Below the pieces are notes generated by a model. That model searched no databases. It was not told the origin of the DNA and saw only the letters and a program-made list of their open reading frames with translations. The translations under genes and the position numbers were made by a program. Source: Anastatus disparis (taxonomy: Eukaryota > Arthropoda > Insecta > Hymenoptera > Eupelmidae). From it: a stretch of 64,000 nt of DNA. Location: NCBI GenBank assembly GCA_017163975.1, contig JAFFSR010000366.1, positions 310,001 through 374,000 of the forward strand, written 5' to 3'. This document shows, one piece after another, positions 10,922-21,950 of this stretch; within the stretch, counting starts at the first letter, position 1; the number at the start of each line of letters is the position of its first letter.

Positions 10922-11876
10922 CCCATATGGAAAAAATTTTTGGATATAATTGTAAATAATTGTTAATAACTGCCCTGGTAGAAATTTCACCAATAAAAAT
11001 GCTGTATCCGTTACTCATTGGTTAACTTTATAGGTTATGGCTGTGTTTTTAACTAATAGTCCACAGTTGACCAAAAAATGGTGACAATTTCTACCAGGGT
11101 GTAAATAAATGTAAATAAATGTAAATAACTGTAAAAAAGTGTTAAAAAATGTGGGAATTGAGACATAAATAACAGTTATTTACAATTATTTACAATTATT
11201 TACTGTTATTTACACTTATTTACAGTTATTAACTGTTATTTACACTTTTTAACTGTTATTTACACTTATTTACAGTTATTTATATTTATTTACAGTTATT
11301 TACATTTATTCACTTTTTTCACAATTATTTATAGTTATTTACGATTATTTATAGTTTTTTACAATTATTTGGAGTTATTTACATTTTCGAAAATATTCAC
11401 GAATTTATTCAATAATTTTATATATAGGCGAAAATTTTTAAAAATTTGAATAACTGTAAATAATTGTAAAAAACTATGGAAAATGGTAAATAATTGTAAA
11501 TAATTATAAATAATTGTAAATAACTGTAAAAAACTGTAAATAACTGTAAATAACTATAAATAATTGTAAATAATTATTAATAACATTAAATTATTCACTA
11601 ATTCAAAAATTTTTGAAAATGTAAATAACTGTAAATAATTATGAATAATTATTGTAAATAATTATAAAAAACTGTAAATAATTGTAAATAATTGTAAATA
11701 ACAGTTAATAACAGTTAATAACTGTAAATAACTGTAAATAATAGTAATTAATAGTAAATAATAGTAAATAACTGTAAATAACTATTATTTATGTCTCAAT
11801 TCTGACATTTTTTAACAGTTATTTACAATTATTTACTATTATTTACAGTTTTTCACATAAATTATTTCCATATGGG
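10922..11876. mobile_element. CCCATATGG word-array foldback element, copy 1 (955 bp)
   Basis: The inverted ends CCCATATGG are flanked by TA on both sides (10920-10921 and 11877-11878). The interior is almost wholly short words of the type AACTGTAAATA or its complement CAGTTATTTA. Orientation switches in a fixed order: forward block, hinge GAATTGAGACATAAATAACA, reverse block, centre with ATTTTATATATAGGCGAAAA, forward block, hinge complement TTATGTCTCAATTCTGACA, reverse block. The strand can therefore fold into several nested hairpins. It splits the Ulp1-like gene and itself holds the element at 10973-11099. Confidence 0.9.
10973..11099. mobile_element. 127-bp miniature element, CCCTGGTAGAAATT ends, TG duplication
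   Basis: Inverted ends CCCTGGTAGAAATT and AATTTCTACCAGGG are flanked by TG at 10971-10972 and 11100-11101. It lies inside the copy-1 foldback, so it inserted later. The CCCTGGT start links it to the 40453-40825 element. Confidence 0.87.
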
Positions 11877-12054
11877 TAGGTACTGAATTAATATATTGCG
11901 GTTTTTAAATAAGTAAATTTGATTGCATATTAAATGAGGTGCACCATTTTAAAATATTAAATTCTAATATATGATTATCAGTTAAAATCGAATTAATTCC
12001 ACTATACAATCCTTGTCCTTTAACAATTAATTTATTTTCCTCAGTCAGACCCAT

Positions 12055-13305
12055 TATTGAAAATTAAAATTCTTACTACACTTTTTATCTACTTTAAATA
12101 AACTTAGAATCACTTTTATATTAACTTATTTGATTAATTGCATTTTCATACGTAAAAGCTGAAAAACCAAAAAAAAAATTATGAAAAATGCTATGAATTG
12201 TCATTAAAAAAAATTTAATGCTAATAAAATTAAGTCTTAGCATTAATTTAATTAAGGGCACAAAATACCTTTCACAAATCTTTTTACTCTATCTTATTTA
12301 TTTTTACTTATATGATGAATATAGCAAGATGAACTTTAAATGATTTTCATTTCTTTTTTCAATTTTGAATTTTTCCAGAAATTTATAGCTAAAATAATAT
12401 GATATACTATACAAATTTTTTTTAATTAGCTGATTGAATAATGAATATATCTTAAATAATCTCCGAAAAGTTTCTTATGTAAATCTAATTTCGTTTTTAT
12501 TTTGTTAAGAGGCGGTCGGAACCAAATCAGATACTTAGTTCAGTGTTTATAATAAACGATTATAATAATTTAATTATTCATACGACAAAAATTAAGTCAA
12601 TACCTCTTGTCATGTACATGCATAATTTAAAATAGTTAAAGCCACAATAATACACAAAATATTATCGTCAGACAAAAAATACTATTTCATAGTCAAAGCG
12701 ACAATTTTTTGCATGTAATATATGTCAATTCGGCATTTTTCGCTTTATGACAATATTTTGCATGTTTTTGTCGCTTTAATGATTTTATTGTATTTTTTAC
12801 ATATATGACTAGAGGAATCGACTATATTTTTGCAGTGTAAATGAGTAAATAAATTTTTATAAGCATTTATTATAAGTATCAAACTAAGTAACTTCAAGAC
12901 AGTTTTTCTTAAATATTGAATTTTAAAAATCTTCAGTCTGCTTTCGAATAATATTTTTATTATAAAAAGAATTGAAATAAATCTATGGGGAAAATGTGTT
13001 TGGTGCCCTATATAGCGAATTTCATTGAGTAAAATAACACAATAACTCACAAGTTATTAGTTATAATAATTTTCTGAACTCTTTTCACATTAATTCAAAT
13101 AATGTTAAATATATTTTAACTAAATCTTGCTATCACGTATTTGTTATATGTTATTGAAAGTGAAATATATTGTAATTTAATACAATAAGTAAGATATAAT
13201 TTAACATAACAATAATTATATCAAGATTTATTAAAAAAATATAGAGTCGTTGCACCAATGAATGAATTGTTTGGAAAAAATTCATTTTGAAATATTTCTT
13301 TTTCA
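12055..13305. other. AT-rich spacer holding a 3'-truncated TTAA-type miniature element
   Basis: No gene is supported. TTAA at 12505-12508 is followed by GAGGCGGTCGGAACCAAATC, the same end as the complete element at 48230. Similarity continues through GCATTTTTCGCTTTATGACA (near 12730) and CATATATGACTAGAGG to about 12895 (AAACTAAGTAAC). There the expected inverted right end is missing. The 101-codon minus-strand frame at 12745-13050 overlaps this repeat and is not considered a gene. Confidence 0.7.
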
Positions 13306-13307
13306 TA

Positions 13308-14128
13308 CCCATATGGAAATAATTTATGTGAAAAACTGTAAATAATAGTAAATAATTGTAAATAACTGCTAAAAAATGTCAGAATTGAGACTTAAAAAAT
13401 AGTTATTTACAGTTATTTACTATTATTTATTATTAATTACTATTATTTACAATTATTTACTATTATTTACAATTATTTACAATTATTTACAGTTTTTTAT
13501 AATTATTTACAATTATTCATAATTATTTACAGTTATTTACATTTCCAAAAATTTTTGAATTAGTGAATAATTTAATGTTATTAATAATTATTTATAATTA
13601 TTTATAGTTATTTACAGTTATTTACAGTTATTTATAATTATTTACAATTTTCCATAGTTTTTTACAATTATTTACAGCTATTCACATTTTTTAATATTTT
13701 CGCCTATATATAAAATTATTGAATAAATTCGTGAATATTTTCGAAGATGTACATAACTGCAAATAATTGTAAAAAACTATAAATAATCGTAAACAACAGT
13801 AAATAATTGTGAAAAAAGTGAATAAATGTAAATAACTGTAAATAAATATAAATAACTGTAAATAAATGTAAATAACAGTTAATAAGTGTAAATAACAGTT
13901 AATAAGTGTAAATAACAGTTAATAAGTGTAAATAACAGTAAATAACTGTAAAAAGTGTAAATAACAGTAAATAATTGTAAATAATTGTAAATAACTGTTA
14001 TTTATGTCACAATTCCCACATTTTTAACAATTTTTTACAGTTATTTACAGTTATTTACATTTATTTACTTTTATTTACAGTTATTAAAAGTTATTTACAA
14101 TTATATCCAAAAAATTTTTCTATATGGG
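13308..14128. mobile_element. CCCATATGG word-array foldback element, copy 2 (821 bp)
   Basis: Flanked by TA at 13306-13307 and 14129-14130. It has the same arm, hinge and centre order as copy 1 but lies in the opposite orientation (its left end GGAAATAATTTATG equals the right end of copy 1). Word counts differ between copies while hinge and centre sequences stay close. Copies 1 and 2 bracket the first Ulp1 piece as an inverted pair. Confidence 0.9.
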
Positions 14129-14130
14129 TA

Positions 14131-14542
14131 TTTAAACATCTTTTTGAAATATCAAACTTGGATCATATTCTTTAGTAAAGTTTTGAGAACTTAATAAAAA
14201 AAAACGTCTATTTTTTTAAAGTATTTAATATCTATTATATTTATTGTGAATTTTATAATATGTGTAATCCATGTAATTTTTTCTAGATACATTTTTAATT
14301 TATCGTTTGTAATATCAAAATTAAAGTTTGAAATGTATTCTTTTAAATGAGATTCATAAATAAAACTATATTTTTCTATAATGCTTAATATTTGGAATTA
14401 AATCTATATCTATTCATTCATTGGTGACATTTCACGGACTCGGTACTTAACCTCAATTAAATTAAAAATTAATTAAACTTATTTACCTTGTTTGTATTTA
14501 TATAAAATATTTAATATGATTGAATGTTTAAATTTAATTTAT

Positions 14543-14609
<67 letters not shown>

Positions 14610-14851
14610 AATATATATGTCTGTATATAAAATAAAAATGTTAAGATATTTTCATTAGATATACATGTGAAATTTGTTTTCAAGCATCTTTCACGTGAAA
14701 GAGGTTATTTAGTATATAGGAGATATGCCGATCATATGCAAACAAAATATAGGAATAAGGAAAGTTAAAAGGGACGTATTTAGTTAAGACCTTTGCAGGC
14801 TAAAAGAAGAAGACATAAGGAATAAGAAAAAACATTGCCAGTATATATATA
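14131..14851. repeat. AT-rich spacer with an (AT)n microsatellite
   Basis: No gene is seen. A run of about 28 AT dinucleotides covers 14546-14602. The remainder is unremarkable AT-rich sequence. Confidence 0.8.
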
Positions 14852-15237
14852 TTTTCGGCTGAGGTGCCCGTAACCGTGCTCTCATGTATTGAGCACGCTA
14901 AATATGTAATAGAATTGATTCCGTCGGAGGACCGCTCCTTGACTATAATCACTCGCTCCCCGACTATAATCACTCGCTCCTTGACTATAATCATTCCTCC
15001 TCCGCCATAATCACCACGAAAAGGTTGAGGAGGCCCGATACCCATTGATTTAAGCTACAGAAAAAGTGCAACAGAAAGAAAAAGGAGGGATAATGCTAGA
15101 ATTTCCCCTCTGCGCAGATACAAAAGCGCCCACATACACTAATAACTACAGCGACAATATAGAGAAAAAAAGAGAAAAACAAAGCTCTCATTCACACCAA
15201 CTATTGAGTCATGTGTTTTTGAAAACAAATGCATGTA

Positions 15238-15541
15238 CACCGAGAAACTTTTTGGGGCGAGAGGCCTCTGTAGTGTAGGACCGGGTGCCTCGATAAAGTA
15301 AGTAAGTCGTCTCGTCTTGAGCATAAAGGTCTGAGACCTTTGTCACCGAGGCCCTGCGTCTATTACGTTCGGATAATGTATACACAGATTTAGTTTTGTC
15401 CGGCTTTATGCCTTCAGTCTTCAAGATAAAGGTCTCAGGCCTTTATACTCAAGGCATGATACCTCATCGAATCGCTCTATTAATAAGGGTCTTACACCTC
15501 AAGATTTACGAAGGTCTATCGCCCCAAAAAGTCTCTCCGTG
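15238..15541. mobile_element. 304-bp miniature element with CACnGAGArAC ends, TA duplication
   Basis: The left end CACCGAGAAACTTTTTGGGG is matched by the inverted right end (CACGGAGAGACTTTTTGGGG as complement). TA flanks it at 15236-15237 and 15542-15543. The second copy of the locus has one TA in an uninterrupted GCATGTATTGACG, so the empty site is directly visible in the window. The interior repeats AAGGTCT / AGACCTT words. Confidence 0.93.
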
Positions 15542-15610
15542 TATTGACGTGCCTTTAACATCAGCAGTAAGAACAGAAATCATTCGCTGTTAGTACTCGC
15601 TGCTCTACAC

Positions 15611-15751
15611 ATGAAAATGGATTTTTCAAATATGTTCACGTTATTAAATAAAAATAAAAATGATACAAGTGATAATAATTGTGATGATAAAATAATTGAA
15701 CTAATAGAAAAAGCTAAATCAAGTGTAGTTCCAGATAATTCAAAGACATGA
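15611..15751 (+). CDS. Short ORF of duplicated locus, copy 1 (hypothetical, 46 aa)
   Basis: The protein begins MKMDFSNMFTLLNKNKN and ends PDNSKT. It has no recognised domain and is rich in Lys, Asn and Asp. Copy 2 at 16204 has the same first 12 residues, which hints at a conserved 5' exon or transposon-derived start rather than chance. No function is proposed. Confidence 0.3.
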   Translation: MKMDFSNMFTLLNKNKNDTSDNNCDDKIIELIEKAKSSVVPDNSKT

Positions 15752-16203
15752 AATTTCTTATACGATGAAAGCCCGGATACGGACACCAAAGCCGAAAAAT
15801 TGTTTTCGGCTGAGGTGCCCGTAACCGTGCTTTCATGTATTGAGCACGCTAAATACGTAAAAAGATTGATTCCGTCGGAGGACCGCTCCCCGACTATAAT
15901 CATTCCTCCTCGGCCATAATCCTCATGAAAAGGTTGAGGAGGCCCGATACCCATTGATTTAAGCTACAGAAAAAGTGCAACAGAAAGAAAAAGGAGGGAT
16001 AATGCTAGAATTTCCCCTCTACGCAGATACAAAAGCGCCCACATACACTAATAAGTACAACGACAATATAGAGAAAAACAAAGCTCTCATTCACACCAAC
16101 TATTGAGTCATGCATTTTTGAAAACAAATGCATGTATTGACGTGCCTATAACATCAGCAGTAAGAACAGAAATCATTCGCTGTTAGTACTGGCTGTTCTA
16201 CAC

Positions 16204-16398
16204 ATGAAAATGGATTTTTCAAATATGTTCACGTTATTAGATAAAAATAAAAATTATATAAGTGATATTGAAAGTGATAATAATTGTGATGATAAAATAT
16301 ATCACAAAAAGTGTCAAAAAATACAACTGATTCTTCAACAAATAAAATACAAAAAGAAAAACCACTTTATATTTTTAACAATTGTAATATTAATATAA
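16204..16398 (+). CDS. Short ORF of duplicated locus, copy 2 (hypothetical, 64 aa)
   Basis: It begins MKMDFSNMFTLLDKNKN, followed by SDIESDNNCDDKIYHKKC. It diverges from copy 1 after NNCDDKI and ends in a hydrophobic stretch read from AT-rich DNA. It may be a relic of a first exon. The function is unknown. Confidence 0.3.
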   Translation: MKMDFSNMFTLLDKNKNYISDIESDNNCDDKIYHKKCQKIQLILQQIKYKKKNHFIFLTIVILI

Positions 16399-16562
16399 TT
16401 AATCAATGATTTTTAAGTAATAATTTTTGTAATTTTTAATAGTTCAAAGTAATTAATAATTTTTTAAGTTTATGAAATAATGTACAAAAATTAATAAAAT
16501 AAAATGAAATTTCTTATACGATGAAAGCCCGGATACGGACATCAGAGCCGAAAAATTGTTTA

Positions 16563-16898
16563 TGCACCATGGCCAAGAGTCACTTGATATGTCTCGGATT
16601 ATTTGTAGTGAGAGGGGAATAGAATAGTCTCGGCCGCTGACGCGGCCTCGACTTTTCTATCCCCCTCTCCCTACAAATACCCCTCGACATAATCAAGTGA
16701 CTCCCGCCCAAGGTGCTTAAATAACTATTATGCACCATGGCCAAGAGTCACTTGATATGTCTCGGATTATTTGTAGTGAGAGGGGAATAGAATAGTCTCG
16801 GCCGCTCACGCGGCCTCGACTTTTCTATCCCCCTCTCCCTACAAATATCCCTCGACATAATCAAGTGACTCCCGCCCAAGGTGCTTAAATAACTAATA
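16563..16898. repeat. Tandem pair of 168-bp palindromes with a GC-rich stem tip
   Basis: Two nearly identical 168-base units (starting at 16563 and 16731) are each an inverted repeat. Arms run from GCACCATGGCCAAGAGTCAC through ATTATTTGTAGTGAGAGGGG and fold on the complementary GTATTTGTAGGGAGAGGGGG stretch. The tip is a CGGCCGC / GCGGCC stem. A miniature foldback transposon duplicated in tandem is the simplest reading. No coding capacity. Confidence 0.85.
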
Positions 16899-17288
16899 TG
16901 TATGTAAGTAATAAGAGGGAATAAGTTTCTTTTATCTGTTATTCCTCACGTATATAGATATACTGCTAATGTATTTTCTTATTCCTTTTCCCTACAAAAA
17001 ATCTAACTGTCTCACGAGTAAGATAACTCTGAAGAAGCTTTCTCAATGGTCAATACAGTTTATGTCTCGAATAAGACGCTTAACAAATAATCTCCCAGGA
17101 ACTATTATAAAAAATAACGTTACTGTTCTTATCGTGTCAAAGTGGTAGTAATTTTTAGTATTTTCTCATTTCTCAGTTTTTATGAAAATTTCATTTGCAC
17201 TGTAAGTAGCGCATACCAATTGATGTAAGATTATAATACATGATTCATAGAAAATAAATGAAAACAAATTAAAGAAATTATTATTTTT
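16899..17288. other. AT-rich spacer
   Basis: No gene, repeat or structured element was recognised here. Confidence 0.6.
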
Positions 17289-17989
17289 GGGTTTGGAAAT
17301 TTGCTTATCAGCGCCATCGCGTGGTCAATTGATAAGCTGTGAGAGAAGGATACTGCTCGAGAATTACATTGGTTAGATACGAAAATTGTAGTATTTTGTA
17401 ATTTTTTAATTAAATAGAATAAAAAAAGATTAGAAAATTAGTTTGTATAGAAAGAAGGAAACATGTAGAATTTTTGTAGAAAAAATCGCGCATTTTATAG
17501 TGTACATAAATGAAATAGTCAAGTTTATAAGAATTTTGATGGCTCTTTCTAGCTGACAATGTTTACATTTTTAACCATTCTAAAGCAGTATCTGAAGCTA
17601 TAACCTATCGAAAAATGAACATCAAAACAATCATCTTTTGTGAATCATTTCGAATAAATTATGCACTGGACATATATTTACTTTAAAACGATAATTCATA
17701 ACGTTATATTTAACATAATCAAATAATTACATTTTTATTTATTTACTTCACAAACAAATTTTACTAATACATAAGATTAAATAGACTACGCAACCCACAC
17801 AGCATGAAAGAATTTCGAAATAATTTCATGAAATATTACAAGTAATAATACGTTGAAAAAATTTAAAAAGGACTTAAAAAGATATCCATATTCTTTTGAA
17901 AAGAATTTATGAAATAATACACAGAAAGATTACAAAGTCTTTACAAAAATAATACCAAGAAGGAAATGAAAGTTAAAATATGAAATATT

Positions 17990-19745
17990 ACACGAATCCT
18001 TTCTAAAAGGACTTTGAAATGACTTCTTGAAAGGAAACAAGAAATAACTCAGAAATCTTCCAAAGATTCTAGTCATGAAATAATTTAGAAAGATTTTCGA
18101 AATAATCTAAGGTATTCTTTCTACGAATCATTTCAAGATACTTACAAAAAGCTTTTATGTAATAATTCCAAGCAAGGTTTTGGTAATATTTCAAGTAATC
18201 TTACATGAAATAATTTTAAAACCTTTTGAAATAATTCATGAAAGAACTTATCATGACGATAAAAGTTATTACATGAATCCTTACTGAAAGGACTTTGAGA
18301 GAACTTCTTGAAAGGAAACAAGAAATAACTCAGAAATCTTCCAAAGATTGTAGTCATGAAATAATTTAGAAAGATTTTTTAAATAATCTAAGGTATTCTT
18401 TCAACGAATCATTTCAAGATACTTACAAAAAGCTTTTATGTAATAATTCCAAGCAAGGTTTTGGTAATATTTCAAGTAATCTTACATGAAATAATTTTAA
18501 AACCTTTTGAAATAATTCATGAAAGAACTTATCATGACGATAAAAGTTATTACATGAATCCTTACTGAAAGGACTTTGAGAGAACTTCTTGAAAGGAAAC
18601 AAGAAATAACTCAAAAATCTTCCAAAGATTCTAGTCATGAAATAATTTAGAAAGATTTTCGAAATAATCTAAGGTATTCTTTCAACGAATCATTTCAAGA
18701 TACTTACAAAAAGTTTTTATGTAATAATTCCAAGCAAGGTTTTAGTAATATTTCAAGTAATCTTACATGAAATAATTTTAAAACCTTTTTGAAATAATTC
18801 ATGAAAGAACTTATCATGACGATAAAAGTTATTACATGAATCCTTACTGAAAGGACTTTGAGAGAACTTCTTGAAAGGAAACAAGAAATAACTCAAAAAT
18901 CTTCCAAAGATTCTAGTCATGAAATAATTTAGAAAGATTTTCGAAATAATCTAAGGTATTCTTTCAACGAATCATTTCAAGATACTTACAAAAAGTTTTT
19001 ATGTAATAATTCCAAGCAAGGTTTTAGTAATATTTCAAGTAATCTTACATGAAATAATATTAAAACCTTTTTGAAATAATTCATGAAAGAACTTATCATG
19101 ACGATAAAAGTTATTACATGAATCCTTACTGAAAGGACTTTGAAAAGACTTCTTGAAAGGAAACAAGAAATAACTCAGAAATCTTCCAAAGATTGTAGTC
19201 ATGAAATAATTTAGAAAGATTTTTTAAATAATCTAAGGTATTCTTTCAACGAATCATTTCAAGATACTTACAAAAAGCTTTTATGTAATAATTCCAAGCA
19301 AGGTTTTGGTAATATTTCAAGTAATCTTACATGAAATAATTTTAAAACCTTTTGAAATAATTCATGAAAGAACTTATCATGACGATAAAAGTTATTACAT
19401 GAATCCTTACTGAAAGGACTTTGAGAGAACTTCTTGAAAGGAAACAAGAAATAACTCAAAAATCTTCCAAAGATTCTAGTCATGAAATAATTTAGAAAGA
19501 TTTTCGAAATAATCTAAGGTATTCTTTCAACGAATCATTTCAAGATACTTACAAAAGTTTTTATGTAATAATTCCAAGCAAGGTTTTAGTAATATTTCAA
19601 GTAATCTTACATGAAATAATATTAAAACCTTTTTTGAAATAATTCATGAAAGAACTTATCATGACGATAAAAGTTATTACATGAATCCTTACTGAAAGGA
19701 CTTTGAAAAGACTTCTTGAAAGGAAACAAGAAAGAACTCAGAAAT
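17990..19745. repeat. ~281-bp tandem array, about six copies
   Basis: The block GAAAGGAAACAAGAAATAAC recurs near 18037, 18311, 18591, 18873, 19157 and 19436, with a diverged copy near 19715, giving a period near 281 bases. Inside the unit, short inverted words such as CTTTCA/TGAAAG and ATTATTTCATGA are frequent. The identical 71-codon minus-strand frames at 18142, 18423 and 19268 are by-products of the repeat. Confidence 0.93.
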
Positions 19746-20369
19746 CTTCTAACGATTAAAATCAGAAAATAATTTAGAAAGATTTTCGGAATGATCTAAG
19801 GTATTCTTTCACCGAATCATTTCAAGATTCATTCAAAAGCTTTCATGAAATAATTCATGCAATATTTTGGTAAAGTCTCAAGAAATCTTACATGAAATAA
19901 TTTTGAAATCTTTTTGAAATATTTCATGAAATAACTTATGATAAGAATAAAAGTTATTAAATGAATCCTTACTGAAAGGACTTTGAAAGGACTTTATGAA
20001 AGAAAACGTGAAAGATAACAGAATCATTTAGAAATATTTTCGGGATTAGTTTATAATTTATCCGCTTGATGGCGGTATCTCTTATTCTCGCAAGCGGTAA
20101 GAGTGCTTCCCGTTTCATATATAAGGAAAATAAGAATCTTAAATGGAAACTATAAATTGTTATGCGTGCGATGTCTGTGTTATGATAACTTCGATTTTAA
20201 CCGCTGTAAAACTATTCGTAATCCTATGAATAATTATATCATCGTATATCCGTTATATATATATGTGTGTGTGTGTGTGTATTGATTCTAAATTGATTCT
20301 TAAATAATACAGGAAAGAATAAAATTTCTAGAACTTTACACGTCTCTCAACTAAAGATAGATGAAAAGA

Positions 20370-20965
20370 TTAATGCATTATTACTAAAAGAATTCATGGA
20401 TCCTTACAGAATTCTTTCATTGAAAGGATTCTGTAATAATTCTATGTCCGAGGTATATTTCTTTCAGAAATAATACAATGAAATATTTTTAAAATATTTT
20501 ATATCATTCTTACAGAATACTTTCAATGAAAGATGTATGAAAAGATTTAAGAATTATTACCAAAAGAATTCATGGATCCTTACAGAATTCTTTTATTGAA
20601 AGGATTCTGTAATAATTCTATGTCCGAGGTATATTCCTTTTAGAAATAATACAATGAAATATTTTAAAAATATTTCATATTATTCTTACAGAATCCTTTC
20701 AATGGAAGATGTATGAAAAGATTTACGAATTATTACCAAAAGAATTCATGGATCCTTACAGAATTCTTTCATTGAAAGGATTCTGTAATAATTCTATGTC
20801 CGAGGTATATTCCTTTTAGAAATAATACAATGAAATATTTTAAAAATATTTCATATTATTCTTACAGAATCCTTTCAATGGAAGATGTATAAAAAGATTT
20901 ACGAATTATTACCAAAAGAATTCATGGATCCTTACAGAATTCTTCCATTGAAAGGATTTTGAAAT
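20370..20965. repeat. ~176-bp tandem array, about three and a half copies
   Basis: AAAAGAATTCATGGATCCTT recurs near 20388, 20562, 20737 and 20915, with the accompanying block GTCCGAGGTATATTCCTTTT. An inverted version of the ATGTCCGAGGTAT block appears near 21000. Like the larger array, it uses CTTTCA/TGAAAG words, so the two may share ancestry. Confidence 0.88.
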
Positions 20966-21200
20966 GACTTGTGAATTCTTTATGAAATATTTTTATGTAT
21001 TATTTTTAAAAGAATAATACCTCGGACATAGAATTATTTCAGAATCCTTTCAGTGAAATATTTCTGAAAGATTGTAGTCTTTTTATGAATCCTTTCAGAA
21101 TCCTTTTAAAGTCCTTTCATGCTGTATGGGAATGTAATCCTTCTCTCACAGCTTACCAAAGGGCCACGCGGTGGCGCTGGCAAGCAAATTTCCAAACCCA

Positions 21201-21950
21201 ATAACCAATTTTAATATTTATTTTGTTATGTTGTAAAATTTATTTTAATAGTAATTATTTCAAATTCGTTTTTCTTTTTTTTCATATCTATTCATGATAA
21301 ATTTTTAACATACGGATATTATTATGTGTTACCCAAAGTGAAAACGAACTTTTTATAAAAACCGAGAAATGAGAAATGAGAAACTACTATGAATTTCAAG
21401 CTAATGATAGCGACGTTGTTCATTATATCTGTTCTTCTAATTATTCCTGTTTCTATATTTTCTTAACATGTAACATTTTTTATTTCATGAAATTCGCTTT
21501 TAAAAGGTTTTATATACACATATATATAATTACATACACAAATACATTTAAAAATGGATACTTTGAAATTTAAAATATTTTTAATTGAAAAATATTTTTT
21601 ATAAAGGTCAGAATCAAACCGAGCGACGTTAGGAGCGAGGTAATTGAAGCTAGTATTATATTATAATTATGAAATCGTTAATCGTTCCAAAAATTTAACT
21701 ATTTATTTATAAAGTTATATTCAAGTTATAAACCAAATTTTAACGCATTTTATAATAAATAATTTTTTATGATGTAATGGGTCGACAACTACCTTAAACA
21801 ATCATTCTACACTTCCGCAAAATTCAAGACCCGCAATTATTGGTGATATATGATAGTTAACTTGACTAAAATATGTTAATTTTCTATTTCGTACTATTTA
21901 TATACAGAAGGGTAAATATTTGTTAAATATAACACGATGTATGTAAATTT
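21201..21950. other. AT-rich spacer
   Basis: No gene supported. The 65-codon plus-strand frame at 21376-21573 is AT-rich sequence without a recognisable domain. Confidence 0.5.

Larger units (their letters stand above)
9641..12054 (-). pseudogene. Ulp1-like cysteine peptidase domain split by two transposons
   Basis: Three minus-strand pieces read in order. 11879-12054 has GQGLYSGINSILTDNHILEF. 10781-10919 has IQLLFSGNLKSGHWICMYY with IIHTYDSFNL, including the His of the catalytic triad in GHW and an Asp in YDS. 9641-9966 has VQSQTNNYDCGVFAIAFAV, with the catalytic Cys in DCG, then QYDISQMRLHLLKIF, running in frame into the Lys-rich linker. Ulp1/SENP-type peptidases cleave ubiquitin-like modifiers, and Helitron-associated versions are known. 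The first gap is the 10922-11876 foldback and the second is the 9969-10778 element. A frame change lies near the second junction and a stop in the first piece. Confidence 0.85.
14852..16562. repeat. Direct duplication of a ~0.7-kb locus
   Basis: Unit 1 (14852-15806) and unit 2 (15807-16562) share, in order, TTTCGGCTGAGGTGCCCGTA, ATTGATTCCGTCGGAGGACC, GGTTGAGGAGGCCCGATACC, GCTACAGAAAAAGTGCAACA, a short ORF starting MKMDFSNMF, and ATGAAAGCCCGGATACGGAC. Unit 1 also contains the 304-bp element at 15238-15541, and unit 2 has the matching empty site. The unit is less AT-rich than its surroundings. Its origin (an unknown element or a locus duplication) is unclear. The longer minus-strand frames over it (for example 15580-15954) are not supported. 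Confidence 0.8.
17289..21200. mobile_element. 3.9-kb element with inverted ends enclosing two satellite arrays
   Basis: The left end GGGTTTGGAAATTTGCTTAT, followed by CAGCGCCATCGCGTGGTC, is matched by the inverted right end (GGTGGCGCTGGCAAGCAAATTTCC to CCAAACCC). The GATAAGCTGTGAGAGAAGGAT block is also mirrored near 21150. Between them lie a ~281-bp tandem array, a ~176-bp tandem array and a GC-richer motif near 20060-20130. No target duplication could be fixed, and no transposase is seen. It looks like a non-autonomous element that captured or generated satellites. Confidence 0.72.

Noticed and set aside
18142..19483. Three identical 71-codon minus-strand frames
   Set aside because: They repeat with the 281-bp satellite period and have no domain.
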